Shown here piece by piece: positions 18,801-29,010 of a stretch of DNA of 64,000 nt (position 1 is its first letter; each line of letters begins with the position of its first letter). Source of the stretch: Chrysoperla carnea (Eukaryota > Arthropoda > Insecta > Neuroptera > Chrysopidae). The stretch lies in the NCBI RefSeq assembly GCF_905475395.1, contig NC_058338.1, forward strand, positions 35,656,935-35,720,934. Reading direction: 5' to 3'. The translations under genes and the position numbers were made by a program. The notes under the pieces were generated by a model. That model ran no database searches and was not told the DNA's origin. It saw only the letters and a list, made by a program, of their open reading frames with translations.

Positions 18801-19949
18801 ACTCACTCAAGCATATGGAAAGTATTTAAATAATTGACTCACTTATTTGTTTCCTTTACTTGTTTATTATTTAGAGTATCCCTTAAGTACTAAAATTCGA
18901 ACGTAAGTAAATTACATTACGAGATTAAATATTATTTTTGTATCGAACTTCTTTAAGCACAATTAAATTAAACTTGTGTGTTTTCAACAACGGTTTTTTT
19001 ATTATATTTTACTATAAAGGTCTCAGGACCCCTCCACAATTTTGGTTGTAAACTAAATTTGCTACTAGTTGTTGACTAGTTTAATAACATTAGTTTTAGA
19101 AATATCGACGAAAACTGACCTGATTACAAACTAACTCATGGAAAAAAAATTGCATCCGTGTAAGAAGGTCCTAATATTTTAATTTCAATAATAATTCATA
19201 AAATAAGTGGCGTTGTCATGACTACTAGTTATAAAAAAAAACAAGATAATAATTTAACTTGCATAACATTTCTACTCCATTTAAGAAGGTTCGCTAAACT
19301 GGAAAATTGTTCCAAATCCTCCACAGAAAATTGAATTTTCTTTTATAATTCAAATTTTTAAATAAATTCGATTTAGTATTTATATTTCATTTTAGCCGAA
19401 AAATTCATATTCGTAATCATTGTATGGCATTGCTAATTTGGTGGGTTTGGCAGGCAATAAGTACACAAAAAAGCTAAAATTTCCATCAGCAAATAATTGC
19501 ATTTTCCCACTAACTAAAAGTTTGCGATTTTCCTAATTAAATGCATACAAAAAGCTATATTTAACCATTTAAGAATAAATGACTAAACAAAAAGTCAAAA
19601 CATGTAGGCAGAGAAATCATTGTTTCTTTGAATGATTTTCAAAAACCCACAATCAGACCCGGCCTGCAAAAGATTTTATTGTACAATGCACAAAGATTTT
19701 TTTTATAAATTTCAAAATCATACATTATTAAAACCGTTAGGACAAAATTATAAAGAGGTCATTCTAGGTTAAAAGTGGATATTTCTTAAAATAAAATAAA
19801 ACAAGTTTTCTTGAAACTTACGTATATCCTGTATATTCTCCATAAGGTGGTAGAGAAGGCATTATTACTATTAAAGCAATTACAAACATTCCTTCTATAA
19901 ACCGCATAGTAAAAAATTTAATTAATTTCCTAAAGTTAAAGAAACCCAT
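12809..19949 (-). CDS. Hmu: Hemomucin-like protein (strictosidine synthase-like domain plus mucin tail)
   Basis: Four coding exons on the minus strand: 19949-19822, 16004-15504, 14814-14406, 13381-12809. Phases agree and give 536 residues. Residues 1-14 are short and basic, about 16-34 form one hydrophobic segment (IEGMFVIALIVIMPSL), so this is a type II membrane protein with the bulk outside or in the lumen. Residues about 50-430 match the six-bladed strictosidine synthase/APMAP fold (GPESF, ECGRPLGLKF, LPNALAIA, WTDSSS, LVKSRVLRYYL, GLPDNI, KRGGFFIGL). From about residue 433 the chain turns into PKPTTT and TTTTPKP repeats ending in a short Pro/Ser tail, a likely O-glycosylated mucin region. 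In flies hemomucin is a lectin-binding surface mucin of haemocytes and gut. The tail here looks short. Intron 1 is about 3.8 kb and carries several repeats. APMAP without a mucin tail would be the alternative family member. Confidence 0.9.
12893..13122 (-). repeat. Coding minisatellite of hemomucin mucin tail
   Basis: Tandem units of 18 and 21 bases encode TTTPKP or TTTTPKP. The unit stays in frame, and because it lacks stops in other frames it also creates spurious antisense ORFs. Such arrays vary in copy number between individuals. Confidence 0.85.
13382..14405. other. Hemomucin intron 3
   Basis: AT-rich intron with a 15-base A run near 14091-14105. No exon or known repeat was recognised. 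Confidence 0.4.
14815..15503. other. Hemomucin intron 2 with a dispersed repeat fragment
   Basis: At about 15085-15180 there is a phrase (GGATTATCCATAAATTACGT ... GGTTTGTGACAAAAT) of the kind seen at ends of dispersed insect repeats. The identification is by resemblance only. The rest is AT-rich without exons. Confidence 0.35.
16166..16317. repeat. Small inverted-repeat element in hemomucin intron 1
   Basis: TAGACCTTTTCATTT at the left is matched by AAATGAAAAGGTCTA at the right, 152 bases overall. A second inverted pair lies inside (TTCGGACA and TGTCCGAA). Ends with TA suggest a TA target, as in Tc1/mariner-type MITEs, but the class is not proven. Confidence 0.75.
17140..17940 (+). repeat. 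Two direct copies of a ~265-base segment
   Basis: 17140-17410 and 17677-17940 share CTTTTATTTTATCAAATGAT, TTTGTTTTCCGTATTG, ACGTCTT, AACGCAAGCCATATCA and AAAACTGATTTTATTA in the same order. They differ by indels. The first is close to the left of a 266-base spacer. This is a local duplication or two neighbouring transposon copies inside hemomucin intron 1. Confidence 0.75.
17957..18016 (+). repeat. Family B fragment (ACCGACTTC type)
   Basis: The phrase ACCGACTTCAAACAAAAAAG, then GAGGAGGTT, then TTCGACTGTATTTTT. The same start occurs at 47269, and its reverse-complement tail near 43870. It directly abuts family A copy A2. Confidence 0.7.
18017..18582 (+). repeat. Family A copy A2
   Basis: Starts with ATACCATGTATATAGG, includes TTTAGTCCCAAATTTGTAAC and GTAAACCGTTAGAGATAGA, and ends with TCAATTGTTTGTTTTCACTT. 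The GTCC tract is degraded. It lies in hemomucin intron 1. Confidence 0.85.
18583..19821. other. Remainder of hemomucin intron 1
   Basis: AT-rich intron sequence. I see no coding exon or recognisable element. Confidence 0.35.
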
Positions 19950-20430
19950 TTTTTACTGAAAATGAAAAAAATACACCTTAAGTTATTAATTCAAGAATAA
20001 AAAATCACTATAATGTATGTTAAAACAATGAAGAGTTTTTATAAAAGTTGGATGTAATAAAATTCATTATTTATTTAAGGTGAAAAGGTTGCTGATTACT
20101 TTTGTGGACAAAAAAATTAAGTACTTATAAGGTATAAAGTTCAATAAAATATGCAAAATAGGTTTTTAAAAAGTTAAATCAGGGAATCAATCCATAAAAT
20201 TCAATCCAAGTATCATAAAAAAATATTTAACCGGCTTTAAATATAATTATAATATAAACTTACAATCAAATAAATACTATGTTCATGAAAAATAAATTTG
20301 TCCTCGACACACCACCAATCAATTGGAATAAAATGAATACAAATAATAAATAAAAGACACCGCACCAAACAGCCACCAAACACTACTGTGAACAACACTA
20401 CAAAACCAACTGGTTACTGGACTCAACTCT
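19950..20430 (-). other. Hmu: Probable 5' UTR intron and noncoding first exon of hemomucin
   Basis: On the minus strand, an acceptor (TTTTCAG) ends at 19956, six bases before the start codon. A donor (GTAAGTTT) begins at 20263. The exon would run from 20264 to about 20430, where the sequence is less AT-rich. The transcription start is not fixed by any motif I trust. This is inferred from splice signals only. Confidence 0.55.
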
Positions 20431-23096
20431 GCAATCATGTATGACATTCAATGATTACATAGCATATTTTGAGATTTACTTACTACAAAGGTAAGATAGG
20501 TGCAGAGATTTTTTTAATATGGGAAAATGGGGCAATTTTATTTTTTAATTAGTATTTTTCTTCCAAAAATGGTCGTTTTGAACAGCAGCGTCCATGTGGT
20601 GCCTGAAAGTAAAATTCGCGACGCATGACAGTGCGTAAACTTAGCAAATCCCGTTTTAAGCTTACTTTTAAAAGAAATTTTTAATAAAGAATTATTTTTA
20701 AGGGACAAGCTTTTATTGTACCAAAAAGTAGAAAATAATTTTATCTATGAGTCACTCATACCCTGTAACTTGCTACTATCTGTAAAAGCTTGAGGCGCTC
20801 AATTTAAAATATCAAAAATGCATCGGAACGCCTCATCTACTCCACATGCCTAACTGCTATGACAATTTGCTCTTTTTTGGAAGAATAGACATTTATATTA
20901 TACTAAATTTATTTCAATGAAAATTATACAATCTTTATAATAATTATCTACAGTAAATTAAATTATACCAGTTGTATTTTAATAAATGGTCAATAATCTA
21001 AGGGATTATAATAATTAATAATAATGATATTTATTCGACTAAAACAATTTTTCAAGGTATTGAATACGTCACAAATAAATACAGGGTACACGAAAACAAG
21101 AATTTTCGCATCCCTAACATGTGTTGGGAAACGTTCCACTTATCAGAGCTAGTTTTCGAAAAATTGTTTCGAACAAACGTTGGTATTTTTACGAAAACCA
21201 TTTTTGCAATTTAAAGTTTGTTCTATTTCTAACAGATAATGAAAGATATATCAAACCTGTTAAAGAAAAAACAAAATTAGCTCTAAATATAACCAAAACC
21301 GATAGAGATATAGCAAAATCTTAAATAGCAAAAATATTTCTCAAAAAACCAACCAACAATTGCTCGAAATTGACACGGTATGCAGAAATTCTAACTTCTG
21401 TAGCTCTGAAGAGGAGCGTTTCGGGACACATGCTTCTTATACCAAAATGTTTGTTTTATTATACCTAATTATCATTCCCTAGATTATTTAATATTATATT
21501 TTGATACACCCGGTATATTTAAATAAAATGATTAATTTGATTACCTATTGTTCATAATTCAATAATTTTTTAACGAAACTTTATTAGGCTTTATTTATAA
21601 TTTATTAAAATAAACGATTATTTATTTTTTAAGTTTATTTATTTATTAATACTTGGATCGAATCCTTTTACATACAGAGGCAGGAATAAAATATAATACA
21701 GTGTAAAAAAATTAGATATGCATAAGAAAATATAAAGACTGTTATTAAATTAATAGCAAATAATCAAACTTAAAAAAACTAATAACAAACATAAACAACA
21801 AAAATCATCAATAAGTATCATCATTATAAAAAAAAATAAGAAAATGGAAAGTACTTAGATAGGATACTTTGGGACACAGGAAGAAAAATTTTACCGGATT
21901 TTATAGTAAGATTTGTGCAGCCAGTATAAATCATAGAATATTATACAGTACAAACTACTGACTCAGATAACCATATCATTTAATTTTGAAATGAGCAAAG
22001 GAATATTTTTGAAATAATTGCATCTACTTGATGCCCAGGGTACATAGGATAAATTAAGTGTAATTAGAACACGAAAGTGTTATTATAGTTTAAATTAAAA
22101 GGACTGCTTTTTGAGAAACGTTAATCTCTTTCAGAATGCCCATTATACTCAATGACCCAATGATACTTTCTTTTTATTCAATATCTGAATAGTCACTTAA
22201 TATAGTAATATCACATTTCTGTATGATTTACTAAACCGCGAAAAAAGTTCTAATTTAATTGTGTGAATAAAAAATAAATAACGGTATAATGTAATAGGTA
22301 TTAATGTTTGCCTGTAATCTAAACATTAATTTTCTTTTTATATATTTTTTTTTAAATGCCTAAAAAATTAAATTCAAAAACACAAAATTTATTTAATGCC
22401 ATAAAGATTAACCGTTGTTATTAGTTTAGAAGGTCATTGCGCGCAGTTGTCTGTTATTTTTAACACTTAAAATTTTAATGAATTACAATTTACAACAATT
22501 TCAATTTTATGTAAAATAACATTTCATATTCGATTACGAAACTAGATGGAAGATTTCATAAAATAATACTGTGAGTTATTAACAGGTAGTTAAATAGTTT
22601 TATTAGTCGATTCATCAAAATTTATTATTGTTTGTTTGATTAGAAGCCAGTTTTTGCAATTCACTAAATTTTTAAGTAACTTTAAATAATAATAAGAATT
22701 TAAAATAAGTAATAGTGAATTGAATATTAAATATGGCGCTCTTTTCTCATATCTCCACGTCATATTTTTTTTTTATTTCATATAAATATTATAATATTAT
22801 AATCTTTAATTTTATATTTGGGATGATGTAAAATTGATTAATTTGATTTTGTTGTAAATATATCAATTCAAACTTAAATTTTTGAGTTTTAAGCACACCC
22901 TTTTTGAGTTTTTGAGAAAATATCTGAGAGTTTAGACTTTGTACTTTTACATATCAACTAATATCAGCTGGTAGCATATTTCATATAACAAACAAATTTC
23001 TCTGATCAATTCTAGAGTGGATCAAAGTTCAATAGTACAAAATTTGGTTATTCTTTTAATTTGTCAACTTCTTAAATTTATATTTTATTGTAAATA
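20431..23096. other. Divergent intergenic region, hemomucin and ETFB
   Basis: AT-rich sequence with no supported gene. At about 21073-21530 two ends of TACAGGGT / ACACCCGGTA type face each other around a diverged stretch, perhaps a decayed DNA transposon. The core promoters of both genes must lie at the ends but show no clear box. Confidence 0.4.
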
Positions 23097-24256
23097 ATGG
23101 CACGAGTATTAGTCGCAGTTAAAAGAGTAATTGATTATGCAGTTAAGGTTTGTTAAACAGAAAACAAAATACTAACGAAAAATGTCTGGTTTTGTAAGTG
23201 TATTAAATAATTATAGATAAGAGTTAAGCCCGATAAATCTGGGGTTGTTACCGATGGGGTGAAACATTCGATGAATCCTTTTGATGAAATTGCTGTGGAA
23301 GAAGCTGTTCGCATGAAAGAAAAAAAGTTAGCATCTGAAATAATTGCAGTATCATGTGGTCCAGCACAGTCTCAAGTACGTATTAATCAACTTAACGTGT
23401 CGTATTTCATTTGTTTTAATTAATTTTTTTAAATTGCATAGGAAACTTTACGCACAGCATTAGCCATGGGTGCTGATAAAGCAATTCATGTAGAAATAGC
23501 AGGAAAAGAATATGAGACATTACAACCTTTCCATGTGTCAAAAATTTTAGCGAAACTTGCACAAGATGAAAAGGCAGATATTTTAATTTTAGGAAAACAG
23601 GTAATAACACTACCAATATAATATAATTTTTTGTAAAGTTCCAGTAATAAGGTGAAAGGATAAAATTTTTTGAAGATAGTTCGATCCATCTTACCGTACA
23701 ATTACAATTTTCGAATTTTACAAGAAATTACGATTAATTTTAACCAAAAGCGCTATTATTTTAAAATTTAAGTGTTTATTTTAATTCTTTAAGGCTATCG
23801 ATGATGATGCAAACCAAACTGCACAAATGACTGCAGCAGTATTAGACTGGTCTCAAGGTACATTTGCTTCTAAAATAGAAAAAGAGGGAGACGCGTTAAA
23901 AATTGTTCGTGAAATTGATGGAGGATTAGAAACTATTCTATGCAAATTACCTTGTGTAGTTAGCGCTGATTTACGTTTAAACGAGCCTCGATATGCTACG
24001 TTGCCAAATATTATGGTAAGATTTTTTTAAATTATGCTTTTAAAATGTAACAATGATTTGATTAATTTGAATTTTATAGAAAGCTAAAAAGAAACCATTA
24101 AAGAAAGTAACAGCTAAAGACTTAGGTGTTGATATTAGTCCAAGAATTGATATTGTTGAAGTGGTAGAACCTCCAGTACGTCAAGGGGGAGGCACCGTAC
24201 CTGATGTTGATGCTCTTGTTAATGTATTAAAAGAAAAAGGTTTCGTTAAGAAGTAA
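23097..24256 (+). CDS. ETFB: Electron transfer flavoprotein subunit beta
   Basis: Five exons: 23097-23147, 23217-23375, 23442-23600, 23794-24015, 24080-24256. Phases agree and give 255 residues, the same length as the human protein. It forms a heterodimer with ETF alpha in the mitochondrial matrix, binds AMP, and passes electrons from acyl-CoA and other dehydrogenases through FAD to ETF-QO. Visible family blocks are [15 protein letters not shown] at the N-terminus, [31 protein letters not shown], the nucleotide-site block [13 protein letters not shown], and [17 protein letters not shown] with the Leu of the recognition loop that docks to dehydrogenases, followed by the basic stretch KAKKKPLKK. 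The first coding exon is only 17 codons. All introns are under 200 bases. The start is the first Met of the conserved [17 protein letters not shown] lies about 110 bases after the stop. Confidence 0.96.
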
Positions 24257-25326
24257 AAGAAATCTGTTTTTATATTAAAAAACTTTGTACATTATATTAT
24301 ATTATATATAATTAGGGATTTTATAACATCATTTTCATCATTCGAATTGAAATATTGTAAAAAAAGTAAAATAAATTTATATTAATATATTTTTTACAAT
24401 GAATGTTTTTGTTTTTTGAGTAAAAAGCCATATACGTTAAGGAATTATATAGGGCCTGTGACTACGCACGCAGAGTTTTGCAAAATGATTTAACTTATTA
24501 CTTACATTGTATGTAACATCTTTCGAACTTTATTATCTATATTTCTGAAAATATTAAACAAATTTGATTTCAACCAAGCCGTAACTAATCGTTTCAACAA
24601 GTAACAATACGAATTTCGAGTAAACCATGCGAGTAACCGAGTTTTACCAATTAGTATTAATTATAATTTTGACGTTTTTTGTCTGATAAAGTGTGAAGTG
24701 AGTGCATGCCCAAAAGCATTTATTTAATTCACTATGTGGACCGCTGCTGCCGGAAAGAATGTCCTTATGTTACAGTGCCGACTGTATTTATTTTCTCTCC
24801 TCTGAGACACTATTATAATAATGAGCACGAGATACTATATGTTTCATTGTGTCGGAACGGCTTCCACTTATAAGTATTGTCCATATCGGAGTATTACATA
24901 TAGGTACCTATGCTCTAAATCGCATAGTCCGTTTCATGTTTCAAAGTTATTCAGGAAAAACAATTTAAAAATGAGTTGTACTATTTTTTGTATGTGCGAA
25001 AGTTTTAGAGCACCCATTGAAATTGGATAACGGATTCTGTTGTTCGTTAATAACGCTTTAGAGTTATAACTAAATGTTAAGTTTCCTGTCCATTATGTAA
25101 GATTAGAAAATAAAATTTTTTCAGTCTATACTTAATATACGTCTATAGCATTAACATTGACATTTGTTAAAGGTGGTTGCACTGGAAGTAAGAATTATTA
25201 TTTACAGTTGGCAGTTTTAATGTTGTCATTTTTAAAAAGTATGAAAGATTGAAAGTATTGAGAAGACAGACCTAAAAGTAAATAGTAATTCATATTTTTG
25301 ATAAAGAAGTCCGTAAAAATCATAAA
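24257..25326. other. Intergenic between ETFB and NSMCE1
   Basis: ETFB 3' UTR sequence up to about 24390, then AT-rich DNA. No gene was seen. The last 100 bases should include the NSMCE1 promoter and 5' UTR. Confidence 0.4.
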
Positions 25327-26567
25327 ATGTATTTGGACACACATCGCAAAATATTACAATACTTAATGACGGCCGGCTCGGCAACAATTGAGGAAGTTTT
25401 GAATGTATATTTGTCGTGCTTCGATGGTAAATATTTTTATATTAACGGTAAGGCTATTCGTACACAATCGTGTCCTCAGCGTAAATATTTTCTAAGATAA
25501 ATTATATTATGAAAACTGGTTATCATCATTACTAGTCTATTGGTTTGAGTTTGTCGACTTTGGTTTGGTTGGTTTGAGTTTGAGGAGTTCGTTGGGGCAC
25601 TATTACCGAAAACGAAAATATTCTATTCACGCTACAAACCCGCTTGTGTACGAATAGCCTCAGCCGACATTAGCCTTACATTAATTATAAAATTTATCAT
25701 TTTCTTTTATTTGTAGAAGATGTACCTGAAGGTGATAATCTCACAAATTTGAATGAAGTTATAACAAAAATTAATGAAGTAATAACTCCATTTCATCAAG
25801 AAATTCGTACAGGTATTTGTGAAATAACTGGCAATAAATATTTCATTTTCATCAATACAATATCAAATGAATTAAGCAGGTTTGCATTAAATATAAATTT
25901 ATCTATATGCATTAAGTAAGTTATATATAATTTTGTTATTCATTTTAAGAATGCAAAAAGAATTCAAAGAAAAGGATTTAGAATATTTAAAATTATTGAT
26001 TGAAGCTATCATGCATAATCCAGAAAAACGACTTCCTGAACATGTTTATTTAAATATTGCGAATAGAGTGCATGGGAATTATTCTCAAAATGTGGCGATC
26101 GATTTTATTCAAGACTTAATTTGGAAAACATATTTTATCGAATTAGATGATTGTATCTCATTTGGTTTACGTTTTATATATGAATGCGAACCATATCTGC
26201 GAGAAGAGTTTCCAGATATCTTAAATGAATGTACCTTGTGTAAAGAATTTTTGTTTAATGTAAGAATAATTTTTTAATTATTTATGTTTTGGACAGACTT
26301 TGTGCATCATGCTTATTTTCAGATTCATACTTAAATCACGATTGTCTAAGTTAAAGTTTCCTATATCATTTAGAGCGGTCTTAAAATTTATATTAATGCT
26401 ATTTGTGTTTATTTTAGGGTGACAAATGTATGTCATGTCAAGTTACATTTCATAAACATTGTTTGAAAAAGTACATTTCGAAGCGAAAAAAATGTCCAAA
26501 TTGTCAAACATACATTAACAATAATGCAGAGAACGAACAGCCTGATAAAATTCAACGAACTGAATAA
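25327..26567 (+). CDS. NSMCE1: SMC5/6 complex subunit NSE1, RING-like ubiquitin ligase
   Basis: Four exons: 25327-25426, 25717-25879, 25950-26259, 26418-26567. Phases agree and give 240 residues, slightly shorter than vertebrate NSMCE1. With NSE3 and NSE4 the family forms the head-associated part of the nuclear SMC5/6 complex in DNA repair, with weak E3 ubiquitin ligase activity. The N-terminal part (residues 1 to about 170) has winged-helix character with the block RKILQYLMTAGSATIEEVL and later HGNYSQNVAIDFIQDLIW. The C-terminus is a RING-like C4HC3 domain: Cys182, Cys185, Cys195, Cys198, His203 or His205, Cys206, Cys217, Cys220, split by an intron between the first and second cysteine pairs. 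A short acidic/polar tail follows. AATAAA lies about 50 bases after the stop. Intron 1 contains an inverted-repeat transposon remnant. Confidence 0.92.
25451..25660. repeat. Inverted-repeat DNA transposon remnant in NSMCE1 intron 1
   Basis: The left end AGGCTATTCGTACACAA is matched by TTGTGTACGAATAGCCT at the right, 210 bases apart. The interior is T/G-rich with no ORF. A non-autonomous element of undecided superfamily. Confidence 0.8.
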
Positions 26568-27020
26568 ATTTATACTATTTCTTTAATTTTTTATTAAGTT
26601 ATGTAAGTTAATTTTGAATAAAATCTGATGTTACCTAAAAATGAGCATTGGTTGTCCTTCATTTACACAGTGACCTTTGAAACTGAGAGAATTAATTCAA
26701 GAAAAAATGTTCATGGATTATTTGTTTATTTCAAATTATCTTTAATAATTATTCGAGTAATTAACAATTGATTTATTCAAGTTTTTTATTAACTCTTCTT
26801 TACATTATATTTATTTATCTTTTAAACTCAAACGAAATTGAAAAACAGCGCAATTTATTGATCACAAAAAATAAAATTGTTTGAAGGAAATTGTACAATT
26901 CTCACCGCCATCTATCGAAAATTTATAGAAATTTGATAAAATTTCTGAAATTATTAATTATTGCATTGAAATAATCAAAAATAATTGTTTCCCTGGTTTA
27001 AATTAATTTTCTATTTATAA

Positions 27021-27270
27021 ATGGTAAGTAATCAGGTAGTTTAAATTGGAACTACTGAAAAAGCGGCGCACTTCCTGTTTAATAGTACAAATTTTTATCG
27101 CCAGTTGGCGGGATTTATTTGATTTGAATATTTTTATTGGTCTTAAAAAATGGTAAGTATAAGTATTGCCGCCTGGTAGTCAAAATTGTAACTACTGAAT
27201 TAGGGTCTTCTTCTGATATTAATTAGTACGAATTATTATTAATAGTTGGCGAATTTCAACTCCCAGTTAT
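27021..27270 (+). repeat. Two diverged tandem units of ~129 bases
   Basis: Both units begin ATGGTAAGTA and contain GTAGT, AACTACTGAA, TTAGTACGAA-like and AGTTGGCG blocks in the same order. Units start at 27021 and 27150. Confidence 0.65.
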
Positions 27271-28631
27271 CAATAATAATTAGAGCCCAAACTTAATATT
27301 GCAAAATATACATATTTACCTATCGAAAGGGAAGTAATAGAAAAATACATTCCACTATGGATGTTAAATTTTAATAATGACAATATTATTAAAGCATGCA
27401 ATATACCATTCTGTTTGACATAGAAAAAATACTGTCCTAGTTACTTGGGAAAAACATTCTTCATTCACTGCAATGAAAATAAATTGCAACGATAGTAGTT
27501 TTTATTTTTGATTCAATGGTGCTTTTATTTTACATGAGGTACATTATAATACATAGGTATATACTTTTAAAACTCACATTGGAATTGAATATTTATAGCT
27601 ATAGCATATAATATAGCCAGCCATAGACAATAAATTGATCAATTTAAATTGTTTATGATTTTACATTCATAACACTGATTTGGTTTATAGCGAGCACAGA
27701 ACATAATATTTTTTTGAATGTATATTGCATTCGATAGTAGGTGTACATTTTTCAAATTATTAGTTTGTTCTCGATTTCTGAATTCATTCGGTTTAAAAAA
27801 AATTTCAAACATTACCTATCTGTGTCTCATGAAAATAAAAATAAATTTTGCTCTGAATCTTTTTTGAATTTTTCGAAATGATTTAGTATAACTAATATAT
27901 ATAACTATAATGATTTAGTATAACTTAAGTCATTATTTGACCATGGCTAAAAACAAATTTTACCTACCGATAGTAATGACCCAATACATGAGTAAGCTAA
28001 TGGTCTTCAAAGTCGGTCTTGTAGAAGGTATACGGCATTTATTTTTGTAATCGGCCAATCTTATTCAATTTTTACATTTTAAATTATTTTTGCAATGTCT
28101 GGGAAGACACATTTTACAACATTTTTCGACTGGAAGACTTTCATTTTCTCATTTCTTTAACTTTAATTATACGTTAAAACTAGGTTTCGTCTTTGGTCAA
28201 ATTGTACAATAAAGGTTTTTTTTGCGACGTTTTGGGCCATATGAAACGTATACGGCTTGAAAGACCAATAGCTTACTCATGTATTGGGCCAATACAAACG
28301 AAATAATGTGTTCTTAATCTTGGTCAAATTGTGCAAAAATTTGTATCACTAGCTCCCATACCATTGTAATTTTACAATTCAAGTAGCCTTGTTACTATGC
28401 AAACGTGATATTTTTTTGTTTGTGTAAAATACTTTGTATAGAGTTTATTATACAAACTTTAATCGTTATTTAAACGGCGATTCAGAAAAATAGTATACAA
28501 CCCATTTCTTGCCAGCTTTCCACGGCCAGAATGTTGGATGCCCTGGCGTGAGTAATAAAAAAGCCTAAAGCCTCGACTTCGCCTCAGCTGTTTACATCTC
28601 AAGTTTTTTTTTTTTTTTTTTTTAAATTTAT

Positions 28632-28740
28632 ATTGCAATTTGGGTACGGAATTAAAATCATCAATATTGATAATTTTAATTAAAACTTGCAATTAAAATT
28701 ATCAATATTGATAATTTTAATTCCGTACCTAAATTGCAAT
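28632..28740. repeat. Near-perfect 109-base palindrome
   Basis: Arms 28632-28681 and 28691-28740 are reverse complements over 50 bases with two mismatches and a 9-base spacer. Each arm contains the smaller palindrome ATCAATATTGAT. The whole could extrude as a cruciform. Confidence 0.92.
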
Positions 28741-29010
28741 TAAAATTTGAAAATAAAACTTGATGTTTTAAAGAGTAAAAAGAAGAATAAAAAAGAAGAA
28801 GCTGAGGATAAGTAACAAGGATAATTAAAATTGCTGTACCTACAGCATAAATTTTTTTTAATGGACCTGCCAAACAACGGTGACTAAGTCATCTTGAAGC
28901 TAACAGTATGTATAGGTATTAGGAAAAGATAAAAAAAATATGAAAAAATAAAATCAATATTTTAAAACAAATTTGCCATATTCAATGTTTATTTCGATAA
29001 TTAAAGAAAA

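Larger units (their letters stand above)
26568..29010. other. Convergent intergenic, NSMCE1 and astacin
   Basis: No gene was seen. It holds the tandem pair at 27021-27270, a short dispersed fragment at about 28520-28592 (shared with 1500-1545), a T run near 28597-28623 and the long palindrome at 28632-28740. The astacin polyadenylation signal (AATAAA on the minus strand) is at 28988-28993. Confidence 0.5.

Noticed and set aside
21073-21530. Possible DNA transposon with TACAGGGT / ACACCCGGTA ends
   Set aside because: The end match is too short and imperfect to call an element.
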